Positions 57,303 to 64,000 of a stretch of DNA of 64,000 nucleotides are shown piece after piece. Every line of letters starts with the position of its first letter. The first letter of the stretch is position 1. The notes beneath the pieces were generated by a model. The model saw only the letters and a program-made list of their open reading frames with translations. It made no database searches and was not told the DNA's origin. The stretch is from JANSWY01 sp965243755. GTDB taxonomy: Bacteria > Bacteroidota > Bacteroidia > Cytophagales > Cyclobacteriaceae. The stretch is taken from assembly GCA_965243755.1 (NCBI GenBank), contig CBDEVW010000003.1, positions 1,736,001 to 1,800,000 on the forward strand, given 5' to 3'. The translations under genes were made by a program, and so were the position numbers.

Positions 57303-58472
57303 TTAGTCTTTAATGCATCTAACGCTAAATCCATAAGTTTTTTCAAAGACAAAGACACCAATTCCCTGCTCACCTTCAAACAAAATGCGCTTCCAGGCAT
57401 TAAGATTATCCAATTGTGTGGAAGACCAATATACAGCGGAAACGTCAAAGTTAGAATATGTGCCATTTGGGAACCGATCACCGCTCAAAGTAGCGTTAAA
57501 ATTAGTACTACCTCCTTCTTGTAGGCTCAAGCCATCCACACCATCTTGATTTTCCAGTGTCCGGAATTCCTGATCGGAAGGAACATGCCATCCAACCGGA
57601 CAAACACCCTGTTTGCGTTCTGTATCTTGAGGATAGTATTCTTCATCAAATCCACTAGGTAAACCTAGGGCACCTGCCCAGGTATAATATCTACCAGAAA
57701 CATCGGGTGAATAATTTCCTGTTCCAGCAAACGAACCGGATTCTGACGCATAATTGAGGTTCTGGCTCATCCAACATTGACTTCCGATTTTCACAGTTGT
57801 ATAGGTATTACCATCTCTCTCATCCAGCAGTATATCACCACAAACAAAATCATTAACTCCTATAGTATCAACAGCACCCCCTCCTGCAGTAAGCGAAATC
57901 CATTTTTCTCCATCATACCCCAAAAAATCTGTTCCATTAAACCTTAGGGCTCCTGCTATCTCCGGGGCATCATTCCTTAAAATTACGTTACCCTCCAACA
58001 AAGCATTTACTTTTGACAAAAAGGTCTTCTCACCTATTATCTCCTGGGGACCATTGGTCAGCCCATTTGCACTTTTTATAGCATACATTGCATAAGGAAC
58101 GGCGGTTAGTTTTGACATACCAACCTCCTTATATTCACCATCTCCTTTAAGGTCTACAAGTACCTGCAAATACAAATTACCCTGCGTCCAGTCGATCAAT
58201 TCAAACTCAGAAGATTTAAAACCTCCGCTTCCGATGACCAGCTGAACAATACCAATTTTATCAGTGAGCGCTTCATGTATTTCAGAATAGATCATGGTGC
58301 CTTCCGGACCATTTCTATAGATTGCAATTTTGAAGGGAACTACCTCATTTGCGACCAAATTCCCAGACTGATCTTTAATTTGACAAGAATAAGAAAAACC
58401 ACTTATTTCTTGTGACTCAGCCTTAAAAAAGAAGAACAACGTAACCAATAGCAAACAAGAAACATTTTTCAT
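57303..58472 (-). CDS. FISUMP-domain exported protein
   Basis: This 389-residue protein has a signal peptide (about 1-20) and an N-terminal beta region (about 25-200) found in many Bacteroidota surface proteins (FSYSCQIKDQSGNLV). The C-terminal FISUMP domain (about 215-389, Fibrobacter succinogenes major paralogous domain) is clear from DGNTYTTVKIGSQCWMSQNL, YTWAGA, GVCPVGWHVPSDQEF and the ending VRCIKD. Function is unknown; binding or structural roles are suggested. It is the last gene of the minus-strand cluster and overlaps the small T9SS gene by 4 bases. Confidence 0.87.
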   Translation of the reverse strand: MKNVSCLLLVTLFFFFKAESQEISGFSYSCQIKDQSGNLVANEVVPFKIAIYRNGPEGTMIYSEIHEALTDKIGIVQLVIGSGGFKSSEFELIDWTQGNLYLQVLVDLKGDGEYKEVGMSKLTAVPYAMYAIKSANGLTNGPQEIIGEKTFLSKVNALLEGNVILRNDAPEIAGALRFNGTDFLGYDGEKWISLTAGGGAVDTIGVNDFVCGDILLDERDGNTYTTVKIGSQCWMSQNLNYASESGSFAGTGNYSPDVSGRYYTWAGALGLPSGFDEEYYPQDTERKQGVCPVGWHVPSDQEFRTLENQDGVDGLSLQEGGSTNFNATLSGDRFPNGTYSNFDVSAVYWSSTQLDNLNAWKRILFEGEQGIGVFVFEKTYGFSVRCIKD

Positions 58473-58975
58473 AATACTGTTTTTATTAACTTCCTACTGA
58501 TCGATTTCTCTCCATCATGGATATGAAGAAAATATAAACCAAAATTCCAATTTGTCGCATCAATTGAAATTGACTTTTCCTCCATCCCCTGAATCTGATG
58601 AATCAAGGCGCCTTTTTGATCATATATTTTGACGGTGTAATTACCGTCAAGATTAATATTGAATTTATTCTGAAATGGGTTTGGGTAAATCAGGACATCT
58701 GATTGTAACTCTTGTACAATACCTGATTTTGAGATGGAAAGTTGTTGTAACCCAAGGTTCCCGTTAAAAATGAAGCCTTCCACCTCTCCTGAAATGGCAA
58801 CAGGAGATCCCAGTGTCCAGTTTAATTCAATTCCATAATTACTGAACACTGCAGACCCACTAGCTAATGGAGTTCCTCTTTGTGCATGTACTTTTGCAGC
58901 AAAGAAAATTAGGACTATTAGGATTGGTAAGGTCTTAGTTTTTATAAAACTTATATAATATTTGCCTTTTTCCAC
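58469..58975 (-). CDS. small T9SS-sorted exported protein
   Basis: This 168-residue protein has a hydrophobic export signal (about 14-32, ending VHAQ), a short beta domain (SGSAVFSNYGIELNWTLGSP), and a full T9SS tail from about 90 (VLIYPNPFQNKFNI...). The mature non-tail part is only about 55 residues, so it may act as a small surface factor. Its only good start codon, at 58975, lies 41 bases inside the end of the heme peroxidase gene in another frame, pointing to coupled translation. Confidence 0.8.
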   Translation of the reverse strand: MEKGKYYISFIKTKTLPILIVLIFFAAKVHAQRGTPLASGSAVFSNYGIELNWTLGSPVAISGEVEGFIFNGNLGLQQLSISKSGIVQELQSDVLIYPNPFQNKFNINLDGNYTVKIYDQKGALIHQIQGMEEKSISIDATNWNFGLYFLHIHDGEKSISRKLIKTVL

Positions 58976-60842
58976 TTATCACAGCAAAAATATATATTCC
59001 CGTTGGGATTTCCGAAATTTCAAAAGTAAAGTCATTGGTACCTCTTTCAAGTAGCAAGTTATCTTCAAGCAAAGTATTCCCCTGAAAATCAAACATTTTT
59101 ACCTTCACGCCCATTTTAGCCCAGGAGCCGACATTTACATTAATATACTTTGAGGCCGGATTAGGATAAATCTTTAATTCAAGCGACTTAATTTCTTTAA
59201 TTGTTGAAGTCACGGTAAAAAATTTACGATCAGCCTGAAAAACTTGGTCAACAATATTAGTGATGGAGGTGTTGCGTTTTATGATGTCTGCCAACGTAGT
59301 ATTTGAAATCTGTACTTTTTGTTCATCCGAAAAGTAATCGTCATTCTCATACCAAAATCTATCTCCGTCTCTCAATCTTTCGAATTGATCCAGCATTACC
59401 ACTTTGAAAGTTTCACCTACTTTTCCTTCATCTGATTTCTTTTCACACAAAAAACCAATCCAAGGATCAACATCATTGATGTCTCCATACAATTCTTCCA
59501 AGCTATTTGCCAATACAGCATTATCGGTAAAATCTCCGAATGACTGGTAAGGTTCTAATCCGTATGCTTGTCTAATACTATTAAATCCAGGAATACCTCT
59601 TTCTCTTCCTCTCTCAATATTAAGAGATGCCAGATCTAACCCGTTATTCGATGGATTCCCGAATAAAAAATTTCTAAGAGAACCTACAATCTGTGCGTCA
59701 AAACTTTGCTGAACCTGATGGGCCATGCCTTTTAATATTGGTTCTATCCCGCCTTCCAGAACAATTTTATCTGCATTGAAAAATGCTTCTGCTATTTGAA
59801 CCATTCCATATGCTGATTCAGTACCATCATTATCAACCCGCAAAATTTGTTCATTGACAAGTGAATGTCCAAACCGAAAGGCAACAGCTGAGAACATGTT
59901 AGATATACCAGCATTAATACTTCCATTATATCCCTGATAGTCACTTAGAATTACTCCGAGTTGGGGAAGCCATTCATTGTATGTAATTGATTGTATGTAT
60001 GCCCCAATAAATTTACGTGCCTGTTGAAATAGTTCTTCATCACTTAAAGTGGGTTTAGCCTGTTTTAAACTGTCACATAGCCTGTTGTGTTCCCTAACAA
60101 ACAAAGTATGCAAAGCCAACAAACCAGGATTTTCATTCGCTCTGATATCACCATTGATGTAATATTTTTCAGGCCTGGGTATTGTCGGTAACTCCATAAG
60201 TGGGGCTGAGAAGTCAACTTCACTTTCATACTCCCCATCTATAGTATTAAAAGGTAAATTATTACCCTCTGACACCCGTAATTTACCGTCTTGGAATGCT
60301 CTGATATAATTAAGCCTATCCAGATCAACTCCATAAATTACCGAGCCGTCGATATAAGCAGATTGCTCGTTAATGTGTTGTCTTGGATTATCTATGTTAG
60401 TACCTGTCGTTTGATCAAACTTTGATCTTGAGAGTTGCATTGATCTGTTTCCTGTATTTTCAGGATCAAAAAACACATCACCACCTGGCACCCTTATTAT
60501 GATCACTTCACCGCTATTACCTCTGTTAATTACAATATCATGATCTATAAACTGTCCAAAACACCAAAAAAAGTCGGACCTATTAAAGTTGTCAGGTATA
60601 GAGGATGACTGATGACAAATTTCATTACTTATTTCTCTACTTCCTGGTCTGCTTAATTTAATTGGTTCCTGAATACCATCCTCGTATTGAGGATTTACAA
60701 GCCTGATCAAATTGCTATTTGCAGCTCCAAATTCAGGATAACTCAAATTATTATTTGTACCCGTCAGCGTTCTATACTCCTGACTAAACAATTGACAAAT
60801 TGGTAAAAGTAGCAGTAACAGCACCTCACATATCCTATTCAT
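58935..60842 (-). CDS. T9SS-secreted animal-type heme peroxidase
   Basis: This 635-residue protein has a signal peptide (about 1-21), an An_peroxidase domain (about 40-540) and a T9SS tail (about 555-635, IYPNPASKYINV...). Active-site positions match myeloperoxidase: Asp100/His101 (FIDHD; distal His), Arg234 and Glu237 (RANENPG), the REHNR motif (250-254) and proximal His326 (AFRFGHSLV). The Met of myeloperoxidase is Asn238, as in most bacterial members. It would oxidise halides or phenolics with hydrogen peroxide on the cell surface or outside. It lies 39 bases downstream of the 60882 lipoprotein gene. Confidence 0.92.
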   Translation of the reverse strand: MNRICEVLLLLLLPICQLFSQEYRTLTGTNNNLSYPEFGAANSNLIRLVNPQYEDGIQEPIKLSRPGSREISNEICHQSSSIPDNFNRSDFFWCFGQFIDHDIVINRGNSGEVIIIRVPGGDVFFDPENTGNRSMQLSRSKFDQTTGTNIDNPRQHINEQSAYIDGSVIYGVDLDRLNYIRAFQDGKLRVSEGNNLPFNTIDGEYESEVDFSAPLMELPTIPRPEKYYINGDIRANENPGLLALHTLFVREHNRLCDSLKQAKPTLSDEELFQQARKFIGAYIQSITYNEWLPQLGVILSDYQGYNGSINAGISNMFSAVAFRFGHSLVNEQILRVDNDGTESAYGMVQIAEAFFNADKIVLEGGIEPILKGMAHQVQQSFDAQIVGSLRNFLFGNPSNNGLDLASLNIERGRERGIPGFNSIRQAYGLEPYQSFGDFTDNAVLANSLEELYGDINDVDPWIGFLCEKKSDEGKVGETFKVVMLDQFERLRDGDRFWYENDDYFSDEQKVQISNTTLADIIKRNTSITNIVDQVFQADRKFFTVTSTIKEIKSLELKIYPNPASKYINVNVGSWAKMGVKVKMFDFQGNTLLEDNLLLERGTNDFTFEISEIPTGIYIFAVISGKRQILYKFYKN

Positions 60843-60881
60843 CTCGTCCTAATTAAATCCAACAGATAAATTTAGATCAGG

Positions 60882-61625
60882 TTATTCAACCCCTGATAAA
60901 TAATCATAATTAAACTCTATATCAAAACACTCTATACCAGATTTGTAGCAAGGTTCAAACGTTTCAATTTTAAAGAAAAAATTTTGCAAATCTGTATATC
61001 CCTCAGTTGGAATCATTAACCCTTCTTCCAATTCCCATGATTTCAGGTTCAGGGATATATCCTGTTCATTAAATTTCCTTCTAATAAATCTATGCGGCAG
61101 CCATTCATCCTTAAATGCAAATGCGAATAAAAATTCCTCTGTATTCAGGTCTTTAACAACCAATTGGTTTAGATTGGTCCAAACGACAGAAACATCTGTA
61201 CCTCTTGCCAGCCTGGCCACACTTCTGAAATAGTCCTGATCAATATAGTATCGTAGAAAATTGTATAAATTCTCATCCATAGTTGACACAGACCCAGCAT
61301 CATTAATCCAACCTTCATTGGGTGCCAACATTCGAATATTTCTAATATTTTGTATGGTTTGATCCATTATTAACTCATCATTTTTAAGGCTCAACCACTC
61401 ATCTGAGTAATATTCGAGGAAAGCATCATCCTTTTTAAAGTATTTTACATAGATATAGTTTAGATCGTTCCATTTGTCTCGTCCACCTATCTCTTTCAGA
61501 AATTGGTTGGCATAAATTACAGCATTTTCTTCTCCATGAATTTCAGGAAGAGTTGCTTCATTACTTCTGGACTGACAAGCTGATAATAATTGAAAAAGGA
61601 CTATTACTGTAATAATATTCTTCAT
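60882..61625 (-). CDS. predicted lipoprotein of the peroxidase cluster
   Basis: This 247-residue protein starts at ATG 61625; the frame to 61658 would add an unlikely leader. It has a lipoprotein signal with lipobox LLSAC (Cys at about 17) and lacks acidic residues right after the Cys. The mature part is mixed alpha/beta with several Trp and acidic patches (EIGGRDKWNDLNYIYVKYF; DEWLPHRFIRRKF), resembling DUF-type outer-membrane factor proteins or LolA/RseB-like folds, but no family is recognised. It lies between the SusD-linked lipoprotein and the peroxidase gene. Confidence 0.72.
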   Translation of the reverse strand: MKNIITVIVLFQLLSACQSRSNEATLPEIHGEENAVIYANQFLKEIGGRDKWNDLNYIYVKYFKKDDAFLEYYSDEWLSLKNDELIMDQTIQNIRNIRMLAPNEGWINDAGSVSTMDENLYNFLRYYIDQDYFRSVARLARGTDVSVVWTNLNQLVVKDLNTEEFLFAFAFKDEWLPHRFIRRKFNEQDISLNLKSWELEEGLMIPTEGYTDLQNFFFKIETFEPCYKSGIECFDIEFNYDYLSGVE

Positions 61626-61644
61626 CTGGGTTAATCTAAATGAT

Positions 61645-61671
61645 AAAGGGTTGACCATAGGTCAACCCTTT
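61645..61671 (-). terminator. hairpin between 61697 and 60882 genes
   Basis: A 12-base perfect stem AAAGGGTTGACC / GGTCAACCCTTT with a 3-base loop. It follows the 61697 stop codon on the minus strand and may end or attenuate the SusD-lipoprotein transcript before the peroxidase genes. Confidence 0.75.
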
Positions 61672-61696
61672 CAAAAATTAATATTTCAAAAACTTT

Positions 61697-62632
61697 CTAT
61701 TCTGGAATTGGAGTAAATGTGGTAGTACCACAAACTGGGTTAAAGAAGTTACACCAGTTATAAGAGAATACCCCGGTAGATGTATCTTTAGTACCTCCAC
61801 CAACATCCTGATGATCTCCGTACCCTGTAGCAGAAGGCAGTAATACAGGTGTATCACAAATGTCATAAATTCTGCCCTCTCTGTCATAAGAATTTGGATC
61901 AAATGAACCCCATAAACCAGCATCATGGCCCTCAAGTGAATATGCAAAAGGTTCTGGGTTGTAGTCTGCATTAATCTCAGCATCTCTACAAGAGCCACAA
62001 TCCAACAATCCACAGAAGTTATTCACATTAGAAACACATGAATTATAATCACCTTCCCAGTCAGCAGCATCTGAAGGACAAGCAATATATGCAAGGAAAC
62101 CAGGTGAAAAACTAGATGTTGTTCCTATGCCAAATGCACTAGGATCTATGTTTACAGTTTCAAGATCAGTTCCAGCTAGTATGGTATCTGGATACACTCT
62201 ACCATCCGTCATTGTAGTGACATTGTAGAAATTAAGAATATCACCTCCACCAAGAGTGTCCTGAGACGCGATACTATAAGCAGTCAAAAGATCAGCTGTA
62301 GTAAAGGTAATTCCTTTTATTGCACCGTCGGAATCAAAATCTCCAGGGGTGAAGTTGAATATTTCAACTCTGTCGTAAATAGAATCCTGAGCAAGATTAA
62401 CATACTGCAGAAATATCTGAGTTCTTGCAATTTCGTCAAGATTCACCGAGTACAAATTGAAAATGATTGATGCTGTAGACAACTCAGCAAAATTCAAAAA
62501 CGAATTATCCGGGTTCACCTGAATCCTCATGGTGGCTCCATTTTGGAGTTCTGGAACCCTGATAGCGTCCTCATCTTCACACGAGAAGAAAAGAACTGGG
62601 AGTATTGCTATAAGTAATAAATATTTTTTCAT
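61697..62632 (-). CDS. surface lipoprotein encoded next to SusD
   Basis: This 311-residue lipoprotein starts at ATG 62632; a GTG one codon upstream is possible. The lipobox FFSC is followed directly by EDED, a strong lipoprotein export signal for surface display. The mature part has a beta domain (about 30-180, GATMRIQVNPDNSFLNF) of the type found in lipoproteins after SusD genes, and a Cys-rich C-terminal part (CPSDAADWEGDYNSC...CGLLDCGSC). It lies 18 bases after the SusD-like gene. A ligand cannot be named. Confidence 0.8.
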   Translation of the reverse strand: MKKYLLLIAILPVLFFSCEDEDAIRVPELQNGATMRIQVNPDNSFLNFAELSTASIIFNLYSVNLDEIARTQIFLQYVNLAQDSIYDRVEIFNFTPGDFDSDGAIKGITFTTADLLTAYSIASQDTLGGGDILNFYNVTTMTDGRVYPDTILAGTDLETVNIDPSAFGIGTTSSFSPGFLAYIACPSDAADWEGDYNSCVSNVNNFCGLLDCGSCRDAEINADYNPEPFAYSLEGHDAGLWGSFDPNSYDREGRIYDICDTPVLLPSATGYGDHQDVGGGTKDTSTGVFSYNWCNFFNPVCGTTTFTPIPE

Positions 62633-62650
62633 CACAATATAAATTTAGAG

Positions 62651-64000
62651 TTACCGAACCCAGAAAGGGGCTTTACTTTTATCAGTCACTTGCTTTTGAG
62701 CAGGTGCACTACTATTGATATCTAAAGATCCAATATTCCAAGGCAATGACCAAGGATAATCTCTTTGTCTATCAGTAACAGTCAAGACATCAGTATCACC
62801 ATCATGTAGTAATGGGTAGCCTGTTCTTCTATAGTCATTATAAGCAACGATACCCATACCATAGTTGGCCTTCCATTTCTCGATCATAATCATTTCCAAT
62901 CTTCCATCAGCGTCAGGAGCTGCATCATACTGTCCAAGTACTGCGTTTATATAGTTTGTTCTTGCTGTAGCATCTACCGTTGGAGCAGAGCCTTCACTAG
63001 CATATGTATTAAGCTTGTCAAAAGCAGCGTTGACACCCAATTCAAACATCTCTCTTGGATCCTCTGAAGTTACACCAATTAGCGCTAATTCAGCTCTATT
63101 AAAATACATGTTGTAATGAGTAAGCAACCTTTGAGGAGTAGTTCCAACACCATTGTAATTGGCATCTATACCTGAACCATCATCATATGCTCCTCCTCCT
63201 GGCCACAAACCTATGATTGTCTGGGAAGACGCCTGGTCAAACCCTTCATTCGGATCAATGTTGAAGGAGAATCCATAGATAGAGAGAAATCCTGTTGAAG
63301 GGTTCCAATAAGCCCAAGGGTTTTCAGGGCTCTCAGAAGTATTCATTTGATTATAGAAGTAATAAGGAAGCCTAGGATCAGCAATAGCATTAGCCGTATA
63401 AGGATTCGCCTCGTTCGGGAAGAAACTATTTTCACCTCTCATTACCTCATAGAAGAATGGATCTATGTAGTGTGCAGATCCTTGAGGGGCCCATTCACCA
63501 GCATATAAAGGATTCCTGTTATCAGGAAGTGAGCTGGTACCGTAAGAAAGTTCCCAATCCTCATTAGGTCCCAAAAATACAGTGAAATCAGTAGGTCCTG
63601 AAGCTATCTCAGCATCAATTAATGGTATAATTGCTGAAACATCTTCTACCCTACTCATTTGAGTATACATTCTAAGTTTCAATGTATTTGCAACTTTAAC
63701 CCAAGTCTCCGCATCACCTCCATAAAACAGGTCAGCTGGACCAACTGGTACAGAACTTTCTCTTTGCAAGTTGGCAATTGCTCTGTCCAACAATGCAAAG
63801 CAACTATCATAAACTGTTGCACTGTTATCATATCTTGGGTTGATATTTAGTGCTCCCAGGTTAGCTTCAGAATAAGGAACATCTCCAAATAAATCAACCA
63901 GATTGACATAAATATAAGCTTTCAATATCTGTGCAATACCAAGGTAATTGTAGCCACCTTGTGCAGCTGCAGTTGATTCAATAGTTTTGATATCCTGTAA
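62651..64000 (-). CDS. SusD/RagB-family outer-membrane lipoprotein, N-terminal part outside window
   Basis: This gene is open to the window edge, with 449 residues visible. The SusD pattern is clear: QILKAYIYVNLVDLFGDVPYSEA, a TPR-like helical core, DPRLPYYF (about 240 from the visible start), and the C-terminal YNDYRRTGYPLL and IMIEKWKANYGMGI. SusD proteins cap a SusC TonB-dependent porin to capture ligands such as glycans or peptides, and SusC is expected just beyond the window. The SusD-like_2 subgroup is plausible. The ligand is unknown. Confidence 0.92.
   Translation of the reverse strand, partial: LQDIKTIESTAAAQGGYNYLGIAQILKAYIYVNLVDLFGDVPYSEANLGALNINPRYDNSATVYDSCFALLDRAIANLQRESSVPVGPADLFYGGDAETWVKVANTLKLRMYTQMSRVEDVSAIIPLIDAEIASGPTDFTVFLGPNEDWELSYGTSSLPDNRNPLYAGEWAPQGSAHYIDPFFYEVMRGENSFFPNEANPYTANAIADPRLPYYFYNQMNTSESPENPWAYWNPSTGFLSIYGFSFNIDPNEGFDQASSQTIIGLWPGGGAYDDGSGIDANYNGVGTTPQRLLTHYNMYFNRAELALIGVTSEDPREMFELGVNAAFDKLNTYASEGSAPTVDATARTNYINAVLGQYDAAPDADGRLEMIMIEKWKANYGMGIVAYNDYRRTGYPLLHDGDTDVLTVTDRQRDYPWSLPWNIGSLDINSSAPAQKQVTDKSKAPFWVR

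Noticed and set aside
61678..62013. 111-codon minus-strand frame
   Set aside because: It overlaps the SusD-linked lipoprotein in another frame and has no recognisable features.

Overview
The window looks like a chromosome segment of a marine-type Bacteroidota, most likely order Cytophagales. The evidence is type IX secretion (T9SS) C-terminal sorting tails on several large exported proteins, a SusD-like lipoprotein, GIN-domain, DUF4199 and BatA proteins, start codons mostly without a Shine-Dalgarno sequence, and promoters of the TTG...TAnnTTTG type. Base composition is AT-rich outside the rRNA operon. There is no phage, insertion sequence, integron or CRISPR array. The species cannot be fixed from sequence reading alone.

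Layout. 1-7.1 kb: the 3' end of rlmD, a TPR histidine kinase with a NarL-type regulator, exported hypotheticals, and a second kinase with an OmpR-type regulator. 7.2-17.1 kb: exported duplicated-domain proteins, a GIN-domain protein, a pyrophosphatase/sulfotransferase-like/aminotransferase operon, a VOC-DUF1761-DUF1761-SRPBCC operon divergent from a LytS/LytTR pair, and two tiny lysine-rich exported proteins. 17.2-24.6 kb: sulfotransferase, amidohydrolase, NTF2-like proteins, a UPF1-like helicase with a TerB-like partner, acyl-carrier-protein phosphodiesterase, fluoride channel crcB and a hotdog thioesterase. 24.8-31.8 kb: a methyltransferase facing a tight six-gene operon on the minus strand (BatA protein, dihydroorotase-like protein, two DUF4199 proteins, two glycosyltransferases). 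32.3-37.4 kb: a complete minus-strand rRNA operon (16S, tRNA-Ile, tRNA-Ala, 23S, 5S) with two tandem promoters and a terminator. 37.9-48.1 kb: housekeeping genes purA, STAS, fur-family, rel/spoT, tRNA-Leu, tig, clpP, clpX, lpxB and hldD. 48.1-64 kb: an accessory secretome region with a 1563-residue BNR/PKD protein, a CRTAC1-like FG-GAP/UnbV protein, and a minus-strand run of SusD, two lipoproteins, a secreted heme peroxidase, a small T9SS protein and a FISUMP protein.

How the genes work together. Three complete two-component systems of different classes lie in the first 16 kb, each followed by or next to exported proteins of unknown role. The ClpXP protease and trigger factor form a protein-quality block, and the Rel enzyme lies next to the fur-STAS-purA operon, placing stringent response, metal regulation and purine synthesis side by side. 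The last 10 kb reads as an outer-membrane uptake locus (SusD at the window edge, SusC presumably just outside) whose accessory enzyme is a heme peroxidase instead of a glycoside hydrolase.

The most unusual items are a dihydroorotase homologue that has lost several metal-binding residues inside an envelope operon, the SusD-linked peroxidase locus, the twin lysine-rich exported mini-proteins, a GC-rich unexplained element beside the rRNA operon, and a possible small RNA ending at a clear terminator near 16.3 kb.
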